A DNA stretch of 48,078 bases from NCBI GenBank assembly GCA_903231505.1, contig CAFBRK010000192.1:1-48078 (forward strand), given 5' to 3'. The position numbers and the translations under genes were made by a program. The first letter of the stretch is position 1. The number at the start of each line of letters is the position of its first letter. The notes under the pieces were generated by a model. It did no database searches. It was not told the origin of the DNA and saw nothing but the letters and a program-made list of their open reading frames with translations. Below are positions 15,762 to 24,144 of the stretch, piece by piece. The DNA is from Olavius algarvensis associated proteobacterium Delta 3 (GTDB lineage: Bacteria > Desulfobacterota > Desulfobacteria > Desulfobacterales > CAFBRK01).

Positions 15762-18308
15762 CTAAGCAGAATTTCTGCTTGCGTTAATATTGCCGTACAA
15801 AGACCGCTCGACTAGCTTTTCATAAAACGGTTGGTGCTTGGATTTGCGCTCAATTTTCTGTAACGCATATTGCTGGATGACCAACAAGGGTAAAACGATG
15901 CGTTCCCGGATCTCAATCGATTTTTTAGATACCGGCTCCTCTTCCATCAACACCCGGTATCCGGAAATCATCAGGACCATCTCTTTGGACAGCCGGTATT
16001 CGTCCAACAGCATGTTCCAGAAGTCGTGGTAGGCGTCATCCTCGGCAATATAGGCGGTCAATTCAAAATAACACTTGGACAAAGCCATCATGCTGTTAAG
16101 GATCAATGCCTTGAAAAAGGGCACGCCATGAAACAATTGTTTCAATTGATCTGTCTTTCCCTCGGCAACCAGGGCTTGGAGGGCCGTTCCAACACCGTAG
16201 TACCCCGGCACATTCTGCTTCAGTTGGCTCCAGGAGCCCACGAAAGGGATCGCCCTCAGATCTTCGAGGTCCAGTTGTTCCTTGTCACCCCTCTTGTCGG
16301 GCCGGCTGCCGATATTGGTTTTGCCATAATATTTGAGCGTGCTCTTGTTTTCCAGGTAGGGAATAAACATGTCATGGTTTTTAAGGGCCGTGTACTTTTC
16401 AAAGCTCAATTGCGCCAGCTTCTCGATAAGCTGCCTGTGTTGCGCGGAAATCTCATTTTCTGTCTCAAACAAACGCGTGGACAACCCGGCGGCAAGCAGC
16501 TGTTCGCAATTGTGTTTGAAATGCGCTTTGGTGCCATACATGCTGGTAATGGTCTGGCCTTGAATGGTGAGTTGAATGGCATGATTGGCAATGTTCTTGC
16601 CATGCGAGGCATAGAAGCGATGGGTCTTGCCGCCTCCCCGCGCAGGTGGGCCGCCCCTGCCGTCAAAGAATATGGCCTGGATACCGTGTTCATCACAAAC
16701 GGCCGAAAGCGTCTCCTTGGTTGTATAGATAGACCAATTGGCCTGCAGGTACCCGCCGTCCTTGGTTCCGTCAGAAAATCCCAGCATGATGATCTGTCTA
16801 TTACGGCGTTGAACGATATGAGTCCTGTATTGGGGTATATCAAAGAGTTCCTGCATGATGGACCCAGCGTTCTTCATGCCTTCCATCGACTCGAACAGCG
16901 GGATGATGTCTACCGGCAGCTCACCTTTTTTCCACCCGCACCACCGCAACAGGCTGAACACAAACAGAACCGAAAAGATATCCTCGGCATGACTGATGAC
17001 GTACCGGTTGCACCCCTCGGTCCCGTTTTTACGCTGGATATGCGCCATCTGAGCAATGGTTTCGATGGTGTCTTTGATGATCGCATCGTCGAACTGATCG
17101 GGCTGCACAACGATTTCCCGGTTTAGAAGAATCGTCAGCAATTCGGCTTTTCCCAGCTCATCCAGGCGGTTGGCGATCAACTTCTCTTGTTTCAGGATGG
17201 CTTCGACGGTTTGCCGGTGGACGCCATGGTTTTGCCGGATATCGAGGGTGGCGAAATGCGTTCTGAAGATGTTGACTTTATCGATGAGGGTGTCCAGTTC
17301 GTCGAGATACAGGCTGTTGTAGTTCTCTATAAGGGCGGCCCTGATATCGACAAGCGGATCCATTATCTCTTCATATGGCATCGTTTTGGTCGGGTCGAAC
17401 ATGGCCACGTATAGTCTTGCCCTCAAATTCTCGAGGACATCTTCCACCTTTTTGAAGGTCAGTTTACGCGCCAGTTGCTTAACATCGTTATAATAACACT
17501 TCATCAGGTTCATGCGTAGTTCATCGGCGACATCATTGGTGATCGCTGCGGTGACGAAGGGATTGCCATCCCGGTCGCCACCGGGCCAGAATCCAAGCTG
17601 AATGATAGCGGGGCAATCGAAACAGCTGTCACGGACGATCTTTTTGACAGTCGCATACAACTCCCCCACGGCGTCATAATACACGTGGCGAAGAAAGTAG
17701 ATAATATTTCTGGCTTCGTCAAAGGGGGTCGGTTTCCTGGCATTGATCAGCGAGGTCAGTCCCAGTTGCTGTAGTTTCAGGTCAATCTGATTGATCTCGT
17801 TTCGGGTGATCATCGATTTCAGATTGCCGATGATATCCAGGACCGATGGAGAGTAGAACTGGGTTGGACGCGCGGTGAATACGAGGCGCGCACTGAAACA
17901 GAAGAGGTCGTTGGACAGGCTGCAGGTTTTTTGATTGCCGGCCAGCAAGGTGACGGTGTCCTTCAGCGACAAATGATCGTCGAGCTGCACCAGCTGCTCG
18001 AAGGCGGCATCCTCCACACTGTCGTAAAGCACGACCTGCCGTTCAACATACCGGATGACATGGAACATAAATTTAATCTTCTCTTCTTCCGTTGTAATGT
18101 CGGTGTGAACGCTGAAAAAGGAGTCAAGGATCCCGAGCGGGTCGCGCCCCGAGTCAAGCCCCTGTTTGCACACATGCTGCAATAGAGGAATAAGCATTCC
18201 AACGTTGCTGACCGGTCGAAAAGGCAGGTTCAAGAATAAGCTGTTGTAAACATCAAATTTTTTCTTTACTTCATTTTCAAATGCGCTTAGCTGTGCGTGA
18301 TCATTCAT
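15762..18308 (-). CDS. ppc: PEP carboxylase, short type, motif His replaced by Arg
   Basis: Phosphoenolpyruvate carboxylase homologue (PEP + bicarbonate to oxaloacetate), 848 residues from the ATG at 18308, which has AGGA upstream; a TTG at 18338 adds ten residues. It belongs to the shorter type seen in Bacteroidetes, not the ~880-residue E. coli type. Conserved parts: GFWPGGDRDGNPFVT, LDIRQNHGVHRQ, PLFESMEGM, MLGFSDGTKDGG with the Lys equivalent to E. coli K546, FFDGRGGPPARGGGKTH, and RAIPFVGSWSQLKQ. The first signature, normally TAHPT with the essential His (H138 in E. coli), reads TARPTQFY, with Arg encoded by CGT at 17868-17870 (residue 147). The rest is intact and full length. Either activity is altered or this is a one-base error. 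Convergent with the CREST gene. Confidence 0.88.
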   Translation of the reverse strand: MNDHAQLSAFENEVKKKFDVYNSLFLNLPFRPVSNVGMLIPLLQHVCKQGLDSGRDPLGILDSFFSVHTDITTEEEKIKFMFHVIRYVERQVVLYDSVEDAAFEQLVQLDDHLSLKDTVTLLAGNQKTCSLSNDLFCFSARLVFTARPTQFYSPSVLDIIGNLKSMITRNEINQIDLKLQQLGLTSLINARKPTPFDEARNIIYFLRHVYYDAVGELYATVKKIVRDSCFDCPAIIQLGFWPGGDRDGNPFVTAAITNDVADELRMNLMKCYYNDVKQLARKLTFKKVEDVLENLRARLYVAMFDPTKTMPYEEIMDPLVDIRAALIENYNSLYLDELDTLIDKVNIFRTHFATLDIRQNHGVHRQTVEAILKQEKLIANRLDELGKAELLTILLNREIVVQPDQFDDAIIKDTIETIAQMAHIQRKNGTEGCNRYVISHAEDIFSVLFVFSLLRWCGWKKGELPVDIIPLFESMEGMKNAGSIMQELFDIPQYRTHIVQRRNRQIIMLGFSDGTKDGGYLQANWSIYTTKETLSAVCDEHGIQAIFFDGRGGPPARGGGKTHRFYASHGKNIANHAIQLTIQGQTITSMYGTKAHFKHNCEQLLAAGLSTRLFETENEISAQHRQLIEKLAQLSFEKYTALKNHDMFIPYLENKSTLKYYGKTNIGSRPDKRGDKEQLDLEDLRAIPFVGSWSQLKQNVPGYYGVGTALQALVAEGKTDQLKQLFHGVPFFKALILNSMMALSKCYFELTAYIAEDDAYHDFWNMLLDEYRLSKEMVLMISGYRVLMEEEPVSKKSIEIRERIVLPLLVIQQYALQKIERKSKHQPFYEKLVERSLYGNINASRNSA

Positions 18309-18429
18309 TGGTTTGAATTCCTGGATTAAACTTGGCAATCAATTAAGGGCTGATTACTGCATGTTAATCCCTCGCCATCCCTGAAACACCTCAGGTTGCT
18401 TCTGAACACACAAAAAAGACCATGAAATT

Positions 18430-18657
18430 TTATCGGGAAAATAAATATCGGCCGATGTGTTTTTTTATGGTATCGGGCAATTCGAAAATTGTTTTCAACA
18501 GGCTGCGGTTCACCCTTTTTCCGGTGACGCCCAGCTTGAAGTCCGATTGAAACTGCCTGCCACATGAAGGACATTTGATCAACATACCACCGATGTCCTC
18601 GGGAAACCGCAACTGCTGCCCGCACTCGGGGCACTTATTCAATTTATATTCAGTCAT
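18430..18657 (-). CDS. Small zinc-ribbon protein
   Basis: A 75-residue protein with a four-cysteine zinc ribbon at its N-terminus: CPECG (Cys9, Cys12) and CPSCG (Cys29, Cys32), separated by a hydrophobic turn (LRFPEDIGGMLIK), as in MJ0042-type ribbons. The remaining 40 residues are basic and helical. It could bind nucleic acid or a protein partner; nothing more can be said. It lies upstream of ppc on the same strand, 121 bases away, so the two may be co-transcribed. The ribosome site is weak (AAGGT about 12 bases off). Confidence 0.65.
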   Translation of the reverse strand: MTEYKLNKCPECGQQLRFPEDIGGMLIKCPSCGRQFQSDFKLGVTGKRVNRSLLKTIFELPDTIKKHIGRYLFSR

Positions 18658-18792
18658 GGTTGGGTTGGACCTTTTTTATATTTTAAGAGGTGTTTTCCTG
18701 TCCGCAAGTCGTCTTCCTCCTCGAGTGGCCTTCATCCAAGTTTCTCGGACAGGGCGGCGACAAATGGTAGGCCAGCCAGCGTGCGTCGGTAA

Positions 18793-18969
18793 TGGGATGA
18801 GGCCATCGCTACTGCTAAGAAGGCACTCGATAGGAAGCCCGATCATTTTCCAGCTCTTCTGGTTATGGCGTCGGTTTATGGTATGTCCGGAGAGTTGGAG
18901 GAAGGTCGGGCAGTCGCCACCAAGATTATGAAAACCAACCCCGGATATTGTGCGGAACATCTGAAATAG
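18793..18969 (+). pseudogene. C-terminal fragment of a cyclase/TolB/TPR protein
   Basis: From 18793 to the TAG at 18969 the plus strand reads WDEAIATAKKALDRKPDHFP, then ALLVMASVYGMSGELEEGRA, then VATKIMKTNPGYCAEHLK. This is the last TPR unit plus the start of the tail found in cyclase/TolB/TPR proteins such as the one at 10160-12055 (whose equivalent is EEARVEANEVLQLKPKFSLK). A stop at 18790-18792 precedes it, and the usual PYKNPxxxxRF tail is missing. No start codon or upstream domains exist, so it is a relic. Confidence 0.7.
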
Positions 18970-19193
18970 TGCGGCAAAGTCATAATCAACCGCATAACCA
19001 TTTTTTCTGGCAAGTTAAGCGCGGCTGTAACAATCGGCCCCTTGTTTTTATTGTAGTGCGCTTTTTAATATTGACAGGGGACCCAGAAGGAGCTCAATAA
19101 ACGGGAATTAATTCCGAATATTCAATAACCGATAATTTATTCCCGCTACTCACATTTAGGCAGAATTAGATTAAAATGGAAAATTTAATATCA

Positions 19194-19222
19194 TTGACTT
19201 TTTGTGCGAATGTAATTACAAT
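19194..19222 (+). promoter_or_regulatory. Sigma-70 promoter and palindrome before mazE
   Basis: TTGACT at 19194-19199 and TACAAT at 19217-19222 with a 17-base spacer, giving a start near 19229. The perfect palindrome TGTAATTACA (19211-19220) overlaps the -10 box, and GTATAC (19225-19230) follows it. These are good candidates for autorepression by the MazEF complex, as is usual for such operons. Confidence 0.65.
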
Positions 19223-19251
19223 GTGTATACTTTATGCTTGGAGGTAAAAAT

Positions 19252-19506
19252 ATGAGGGCACGTGTCGTAAAAATTGGGAATTCCAGAGGAATACGTCTTC
19301 CCAAACCCCTTCTTGACCAAACGGGGATTATAGAAGATGTCGATCTCGAAGTTGAAAACAATCGAATTATCATTCGCCCCGTCTCAAGTCCGCGGAACGG
19401 CTGGGAAAATGCATTTAGATCGATGGCTGAAAAGGGCGACAACGGAATGGTAATCGGGGATGAAAACATATCACATTCCTGGGACGAGGAAGAGTGGCAA
19501 TGGTAG
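19252..19506 (+). CDS. mazE: MazE-like antitoxin (AbrB/SpoVT fold)
   Basis: An 84-residue antitoxin. The N-terminal AbrB-type DNA-binding swapped hairpin is clear: MRARVVKIGNSRGIRLPKPL, then LDQTGIIEDVDLEVENNRII. The C-terminal half (acidic, ending HSWDEEEWQW) would be the flexible tail that wraps and blocks the toxin. The ATG at 19252 is chosen because GGAGG (19240-19244) lies ahead of it; an ATG at 19234 would place that site inside the gene. Overlaps the toxin gene by a few bases, as in most MazEF pairs. Probably represses its own promoter. Confidence 0.85.
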   Translation: MRARVVKIGNSRGIRLPKPLLDQTGIIEDVDLEVENNRIIIRPVSSPRNGWENAFRSMAEKGDNGMVIGDENISHSWDEEEWQW

Positions 19507-19823
19507 CGAACAGGTTCGATGTATATTTGATTAACCTCGATCCTACTGTTGGCTCTGAAATACAAAAAACCCGCCCTTGCTTAATTATTTCGCCTGACGA
19601 AATGAATCAACATATCCGCACAGTTATTGTAGCTCCCCTGACCTCAACCACAAAAGACTATCCCACCCGAATTAACTGCAAATTTGAAAGAAAAAAAGGG
19701 CAAATTGTCCTAGACCAGATCCGAACGATAGATAAGGCACGACTTATCAAAAAACTAGGTGCAATCGACGCCAAAACCCAGCTAAAAGTTATTTCAGTCC
19801 TTCAACAGTTGTTCGCTTTTTAA
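19500..19823 (+). CDS. mazF: MazF/PemK-family mRNA interferase toxin
   Basis: A 107-residue sequence-specific endoribonuclease toxin. Family motifs: the N-terminal strand FDVYLINLDPTVGSEIQKTR with RPCLIIS, the TVIVAPLTSTTK segment, and LDQIRTIDKARL near the C-terminus, which supplies the conserved Arg and Thr of the active site. ATG at 19500 is preferred (AGGA nine bases upstream inside mazE) over the GTG at 19494. It overlaps mazE by seven bases. Five bases after its stop comes an attC-like hairpin, and TA pairs are typical passengers of chromosomal integron cassettes. Confidence 0.88.
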   Translation: MVANRFDVYLINLDPTVGSEIQKTRPCLIISPDEMNQHIRTVIVAPLTSTTKDYPTRINCKFERKKGQIVLDQIRTIDKARLIKKLGAIDAKTQLKVISVLQQLFAF

Positions 19824-19827
19824 GACT

Positions 19828-19888
19828 GCCTAACAAATCTGGATATGACGCGCAAAACCCGCGCGCGTCTCATCTCTGGCGTTAGTGC
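19828..19888 (+). other. attC-like recombination hairpin after mazF
   Basis: GCCTAAC (19828-19834) and GCGTTAGTGC (19879-19888) mark the ends of a ~60-base imperfect palindrome with a GC-rich stem (GACGCGC against GCGCGTC) around AAAACCC. R'' matches the attC consensus RYYYAAC; R' (GTTAGTG) fits GTTRRRY only in part. The position immediately after a cassette-type gene pair is typical. No integrase gene is in the window. Confidence 0.4.
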
Positions 19889-19950
19889 GGATACCGGCGA
19901 TATGAGTGAATCACGGTATTGTAAAAATATGGCGCGGAACATTTATAGCA

Positions 19951-20033
19951 GTTGCCATAAATATGTTCCGTTTGAAGGTAGGGTTCGGGGTCTGGAATGT
20001 GGTTTCTGAACGGAATTCTGACAATCGCTATAA
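19951..20033 (+). repeat. Dispersed repeat, copy A
   Basis: Begins GTTGCCATAAATATGTTCCG and ends CGGAATTCTGACAATCGCTA-TAA. The same termini occur in reverse orientation at 28878-28966 and in a shortened form at 39255-39308. The ends are conserved and the middle is variable. No transposase, no coding potential. Confidence 0.65.
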
Positions 20034-20144
20034 GATGTTCCGAGCCACATTTCTTGGTTATAAGCACGAATCGAGAGTTGCAGATTCGTCGTCGCGTTTA
20101 ACGGGAAAGAAGTACAGCGTCTCTATGATAAGCCTTAAGTACTT

Positions 20145-20561
20145 CTAAGACGGTTCAAATCCCAGCCTTACTTTCGCTATCCCGTCCACTTCACTCTTGA
20201 GGATCGTTGCGGTCAGAGGCATACCGATGGACAGGCTCTCCGGATCGCTCGCATCGATGCCCACAATGCGCGCCACCACATGACAGCCTTCCTCCAGCCC
20301 CACCACACCAGAACAGTAGGGATTGTTGCGGCCGTATCCCTCGGCAGCCATGGCCGGCGGTACGACGGCAATATTGGTATAGGCCATCAATTCCCCTTTT
20401 CCGGTGAGGGGCACCCATTCCAAATCAATTCCGCCGCAGTCGGCGCAGATCGGCCGGGGCGGTACAACCACCATGCCGCAGGCGTTGCATTTTCCCCCCA
20501 TCAGTTTGTCTTCTCCGAGATAATGCTCGAACGACTGGATATTGAACGGCAGCGGTGCCAT
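20145..20561 (-). CDS. Zn-ribbon/OB-fold acyl-CoA-associated protein (DUF35)
   Basis: A 138-residue protein of the DUF35 (ChsH2/BbsA-like) family. The N-terminal rubredoxin-like zinc ribbon has CNACG (about residues 25-29) and CADCG (39-43); an OB fold follows (GKGELMAYTNIAVVP, then CSGVVGLEEGCHVVARIVG). Members bind tightly to SCP2-type thiolases or to CoA hydratases and are needed for their activity; BbsA-BbsB of anaerobic toluene degradation is the characterised pair. Here it follows the thiolase gene by four bases, with its AAGGAG inside the thiolase gene's end, so it is almost certainly the thiolase's partner. Confidence 0.85.
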   Translation of the reverse strand: MAPLPFNIQSFEHYLGEDKLMGGKCNACGMVVVPPRPICADCGGIDLEWVPLTGKGELMAYTNIAVVPPAMAAEGYGRNNPYCSGVVGLEEGCHVVARIVGIDASDPESLSIGMPLTATILKSEVDGIAKVRLGFEPS

Positions 20562-20565
20562 CGCC

Positions 20566-21831
20566 CTATCTCCTTTCCAAAATGGTGAATGTGCAGGTGC
20601 CCCCGGTGCCCCCTAGGTTGTGGGTGGCGCCGATGCGAAGATTCGGATTCGGAATTTGCCGCTCTCCGGCAATGCCCCGGAGCTGGGACCAGATTTCAAC
20701 CATCTGGGAAACCCCGGTGGCACCCACCGGGTGGCCCTTGCACTTCAACCCGCCGGAGGTGTTGATCGGTTTGGGGCCGTCGAGCCGGGTGGCGCCGTCG
20801 GCAATAGCCTTGTATCCTTCTCCCGGCTTGAAGAATCCCAGGTCCTCGACATGGATGAGCTCTGCAACGGAAAAGCAATCGTGGACTTCGGCGAACTGGA
20901 CATCTTCCGGCGTCATACCGGCCATGCCGTATGCCTCCTCGGCCGCATATCGGGTGGCCTCGAAATAGGTCAGGTCCGGTTTGGACGACATGCCCCTGCC
21001 GCTCCCCTGGCCGATGCCGGCGACATACAAGGGATCGTCGGTGAACTGTTTTGCAAGGTCTTCGGCTACAAGCAGGACGCAGCTTGCGCCGTCACTGATG
21101 GGGCAGCAATCGAAAAGATGCATTGGCCACGCCACCATGGGATTGGCCTTGGGATCCCACAGAAATGCCTTCTCATCGTCCCACTCGGGCACCGGCCGTC
21201 CAAGTTGTTCGGCCTTCTCAATTTTGGCATTCATAAGGTCACGGATCGAAACCTTGAATTGGGCCTTGGGATTCAGGGGCGCGTTGTTGTGGCTTTTGAT
21301 GGTGATGTCCATCAGCGCATCCCGGGTCGCCCCGTATCGATCAAAGTAGGCCGAAGCCGCAGCGCCGAAAACTCCGGGGAACGTAAACCCGGCCAGACCT
21401 TCGTCAGGGAAGGTCGCCAGGGCCAGCCCCTCGGCAACTTCTTCGGTAGCACACCGGGACATCTGTTCTGCCCCACCCACCAGCACGATATCGTAAAACC
21501 CGGAAGCAATGGCAAATACGCCTTCCCGGAAGGCCAGCGCGCTCGAGGCGCAGGCACCTTCAGTCCGGGTGGCCGGCTTGGGTACCAGGCCTAGCAATTC
21601 AGACATGATGGGCCCCCAGTGGGCCTGGTGAACAAAGAAGTCGTTGGAGAAATTGCCGAGGTACATGGCGTCGATATCATTGATGTCCAATCCCTTGTCG
21701 ATGGACGCCATCATCTCCTGGAAGGCTTCTGAAAAAAAGTCACGGCAGTCCCGGTCCCGATACATGCCGAAACGGGACATGCCGGCACCCACGATGGCGA
21801 CGTTTCTGTTGAGTTTTCGTGTTTTCTTCAT
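20566..21831 (-). CDS. Thiolase-family acyltransferase (SCP2-thiolase type)
   Basis: A 421-residue thiolase that should cleave a 3-oxoacyl-CoA (or condense acyl-CoAs). The nucleophilic Cys94 lies in EGACASSALAFREG; HDCFSVAELIHVED and NTSGGLKCKGHPVGATG supply the catalytic histidines; the closing NLGGTGGTCTFTIL is typical of the SCP2-like branch that works with a DUF35 partner. The frame stays open to 21990, but the ATG at 21831 has GGGAGAA upstream and begins the conserved NRNVAIVGAGMSRFG. That start also avoids overlap with the exporter gene. It pairs with the downstream DUF35 gene; the substrate may be a branched or aromatic acyl-CoA rather than a plain fatty one, which is inferred. Confidence 0.88.
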   Translation of the reverse strand: MKKTRKLNRNVAIVGAGMSRFGMYRDRDCRDFFSEAFQEMMASIDKGLDINDIDAMYLGNFSNDFFVHQAHWGPIMSELLGLVPKPATRTEGACASSALAFREGVFAIASGFYDIVLVGGAEQMSRCATEEVAEGLALATFPDEGLAGFTFPGVFGAAASAYFDRYGATRDALMDITIKSHNNAPLNPKAQFKVSIRDLMNAKIEKAEQLGRPVPEWDDEKAFLWDPKANPMVAWPMHLFDCCPISDGASCVLLVAEDLAKQFTDDPLYVAGIGQGSGRGMSSKPDLTYFEATRYAAEEAYGMAGMTPEDVQFAEVHDCFSVAELIHVEDLGFFKPGEGYKAIADGATRLDGPKPINTSGGLKCKGHPVGATGVSQMVEIWSQLRGIAGERQIPNPNLRIGATHNLGGTGGTCTFTILERR

Positions 21832-21910
21832 TTGAGTTCTCCCAATCGGTAAAAAATGTTGGTCTATTGAGTAACGTAAGGCCCCCGGCATCTGGGTCAA
21901 ATGTGTAAAA

Positions 21911-22858
21911 TTAGGAGGAGGCGGGTTGTTTTGTTGGAAACAGTCGCGCCCACAGTACCTCGACAAGTACGCTGGCGCAGATGACCGCAATAGCCAGCAC
22001 TTGCCAGGCTGTCAACTTCTGGGAAAGGAACAGAACGGCCAGAAACGCGGCAATCACCGGCTTGAGAAAGAAGAGATAGCTGCCACGGGTGATATCCGGT
22101 ACGGCGGCCAATCCCCCGATCCATAAAAACTGGGTGATGGTGGTGTTCCAGACGGCAATGGTCAGCAAAGAGGCCACCTGGGATGACGGCCGGTCAAAGA
22201 GGGTGAATGGATTGACCCATATATTCCAGAACAGACCCACCACCAGCCAGAGCCCCACGGCACCGATAGACATGGTGATGGCGGTGATGCGAAGGGCCCC
22301 GTATTCCACAATGATTGGCCGCACCAGAACCGTGTAGGCCGCCACTACCCCGGCACATCCCATCACCATAAAGATGCCGATCAGGTTTTCGCCGACACCC
22401 GCCAGTTTGGCCAGGTAGCCGTCGGTGATGAGCAGGGCGACGCCGATCATGGCACAGAGACCGCTGATGATCTTTGCACCGGTGAATGGTTGTTTGTTGA
22501 TGACCAGGTTTGCCAGGCCGACAAAAATCGGAATGGTGGTCACCACAGTGGCCACCTGTGGCACTGTAGCAAAATCCAGAGACCAGTGGAACAGCAAATA
22601 CCCCACCGTGATGCCGAGAATGGACAGCCAGACAAGGCGCATCCCATGGGTCCGGAAGGGTACTGTCAGATCCCGACTGGCGGGAAACAGCAGCGATAAG
22701 AGAACCAGCCCCAATCCGCCCAGCACAAACCGCCATACCGAAAGCTCAGGCCCGGACACACCGGAGAGAACTGCCACGAATTCTGTGGATGCGTGGCCGC
22801 AAACACCAAGAAATACCGCCAGATACGCCAGGGATGCATACGTGTGCCACAGTCCCAT
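21911..22858 (-). CDS. EamA/DMT-family membrane transporter
   Basis: A 315-residue inner-membrane protein with about ten hydrophobic helices arranged as two repeats of five (two EamA domains, roughly residues 10-145 and 160-300). Recognisable stretches are VSGPELSVWRFVLGGLGLVLLS in the first half and GSYLFFLKPVIAAFLAVLFLSQKLT in the second. Such proteins export small metabolites or amino acids; the substrate cannot be told. Its ATG overlaps the stop of the alpha/beta hydrolase gene upstream (22858), so the two are translationally coupled and may handle one compound. Confidence 0.85.
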   Translation of the reverse strand: MGLWHTYASLAYLAVFLGVCGHASTEFVAVLSGVSGPELSVWRFVLGGLGLVLLSLLFPASRDLTVPFRTHGMRLVWLSILGITVGYLLFHWSLDFATVPQVATVVTTIPIFVGLANLVINKQPFTGAKIISGLCAMIGVALLITDGYLAKLAGVGENLIGIFMVMGCAGVVAAYTVLVRPIIVEYGALRITAITMSIGAVGLWLVVGLFWNIWVNPFTLFDRPSSQVASLLTIAVWNTTITQFLWIGGLAAVPDITRGSYLFFLKPVIAAFLAVLFLSQKLTAWQVLAIAVICASVLVEVLWARLFPTKQPASS

Positions 22859-23676
22859 CAGTCGACCTCCTTTGCAAAACCCAGAAGAGCCTCGGCCAGG
22901 GCCTCGGGTTGCTCCGCAGGTATCATGTGCCCCGCATCGGGAAAGTTAAGCCGCCGAGCATCCGGCAGACGCTGGGTGAGTTCATAGACCACAGCCGGGT
23001 CCAGGAAAACATGATCTTGCAAACCGGTGATAACCATCACCGGCAGATCCAGTTTCTCGTACGGCAGGTCCCAGTCGGCAGTCCTGCCGGCTTCGGCCAG
23101 AAGTTTATACACACCGCTGTTCGGATCCAGGGGCGAATATGGGCTGTCTGTTTTAAGAAAGTTCTTCCGATTCTCCGCCAGCCAGCCTTCGTTCATCAGC
23201 AAGGGCAAATAGAGATCCCGGAAGAGTTCCAGCCCACCCACGTCAACGGCCTGCACCAGGGCATCGCCGATCCATTTGAGACGGGGGCCATCCCGACGCA
23301 ACGTGTTGATGAACACCAGGCCCTGGGCAGAAGCGCCTTCCAGCCACGCCCGGGCTGCAAACAGCCCGCCGATGGAAAGTCCCACAAACACCGGTTTCTC
23401 CGGCTGAACATGGGCCAGGAGCTTGATCGCGTCGGCAACGATCCCATCGGCCTCCAAACGAGCATCTTCTGCGAACGGGCTGTCGGTCTGACCACGGAAA
23501 TTGAAAGCCAGGGTTCCGTGACCCTGTTCCCGGAGCGTTGGGCCAATGACGCCCTCCCAGAGGCCGGTGTCGCCCGTCAATGCATTGAAAAACACAAAGG
23601 TAACACCGGCCTCACCGGCCGGTTCCCGATAGTCGTAGTATAGGGCATCACTTGAACTGATCGAAAGTATGGCCAT
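22858..23676 (-). CDS. Alpha/beta-fold hydrolase
   Basis: A 272-residue soluble hydrolase. The catalytic triad is visible: Ser101 in the nucleophile elbow GLSIGGLF, Asp221 in ITGLQDHVF, and His250 in PDAGHMIP. The oxyanion region lies near FFNALTGDTGLW, and the cap domain is about residues 125-195. It resembles carboxylesterase/thioesterase-like members, but no specific substrate signature is seen. Start supported by GGGGGAG. First gene of a minus-strand run with the EamA exporter, thiolase and DUF35 genes. It could release an acid or alcohol from an ester or CoA thioester for that pathway; this is inferred. Confidence 0.85.
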   Translation of the reverse strand: MAILSISSSDALYYDYREPAGEAGVTFVFFNALTGDTGLWEGVIGPTLREQGHGTLAFNFRGQTDSPFAEDARLEADGIVADAIKLLAHVQPEKPVFVGLSIGGLFAARAWLEGASAQGLVFINTLRRDGPRLKWIGDALVQAVDVGGLELFRDLYLPLLMNEGWLAENRKNFLKTDSPYSPLDPNSGVYKLLAEAGRTADWDLPYEKLDLPVMVITGLQDHVFLDPAVVYELTQRLPDARRLNFPDAGHMIPAEQPEALAEALLGFAKEVD

Positions 23677-24144
23677 AATTTCTCCCCCTCGTGATCATTT
23701 CCAACCAGTGAGTTCACATCAAAAACAGCAACAGGCGGTCCCAGGCCGATATCCGGGATGGTGTATACTGGGTTCAGGGTTCTGCCCCTTGTAGCCGTGT
23801 GTACGGTTACTTGGAATTGGTCATTTGTCAGGAGACGTTTATGTGCAATGCAGTTCCTGACGGGGTGACACAGGCACTCGCGTGCCCATGGGCGTCTCCG
23901 TTTGACTCAGCTTGTTGGGCCGACTTGCAGGGACGAAGCCCCAAGCTCGAAGAGCGACCTGTAAGGTCGTAGCTCGAACAGCGAAGCCCCAAGCCTAAAG
24001 GGTGAAATCGTTTCAAAGTCTTTTATAGATATCGATATTGTAAATAACAAGGTGTATTGTTGCGGAAAAGACTCATATCTAAAGTAACGGAACGAAATTG
24101 CTTCTGATAGCTATCTGCTGAAAAGATTTCATGCAATGTCCGGT
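23677..24144. other. Spacer with CGAAGCCCCAAGC repeats
   Basis: No gene seen. CGAAGCCCCAAGC occurs at 23934-23946 and 23982-23994, flanking a small hairpin (GCGACCT-GTA-AGGTCGT, about 23953-23970). A related GCGAAGCCCCAA string is at 586-597. The part near 23670-23700 is the leader of the alpha/beta hydrolase gene on the minus strand. Confidence 0.45.

Noticed and set aside
16026..17126. A 366-codon plus-strand frame inside the PEP carboxylase gene
   Set aside because: Antisense to conserved PEP carboxylase motifs; no recognisable protein features.
21832..21990. Longer N-terminus of the thiolase
   Set aside because: It would overlap the EamA gene and adds non-conserved sequence; the ATG at 21831 has a good ribosome site.
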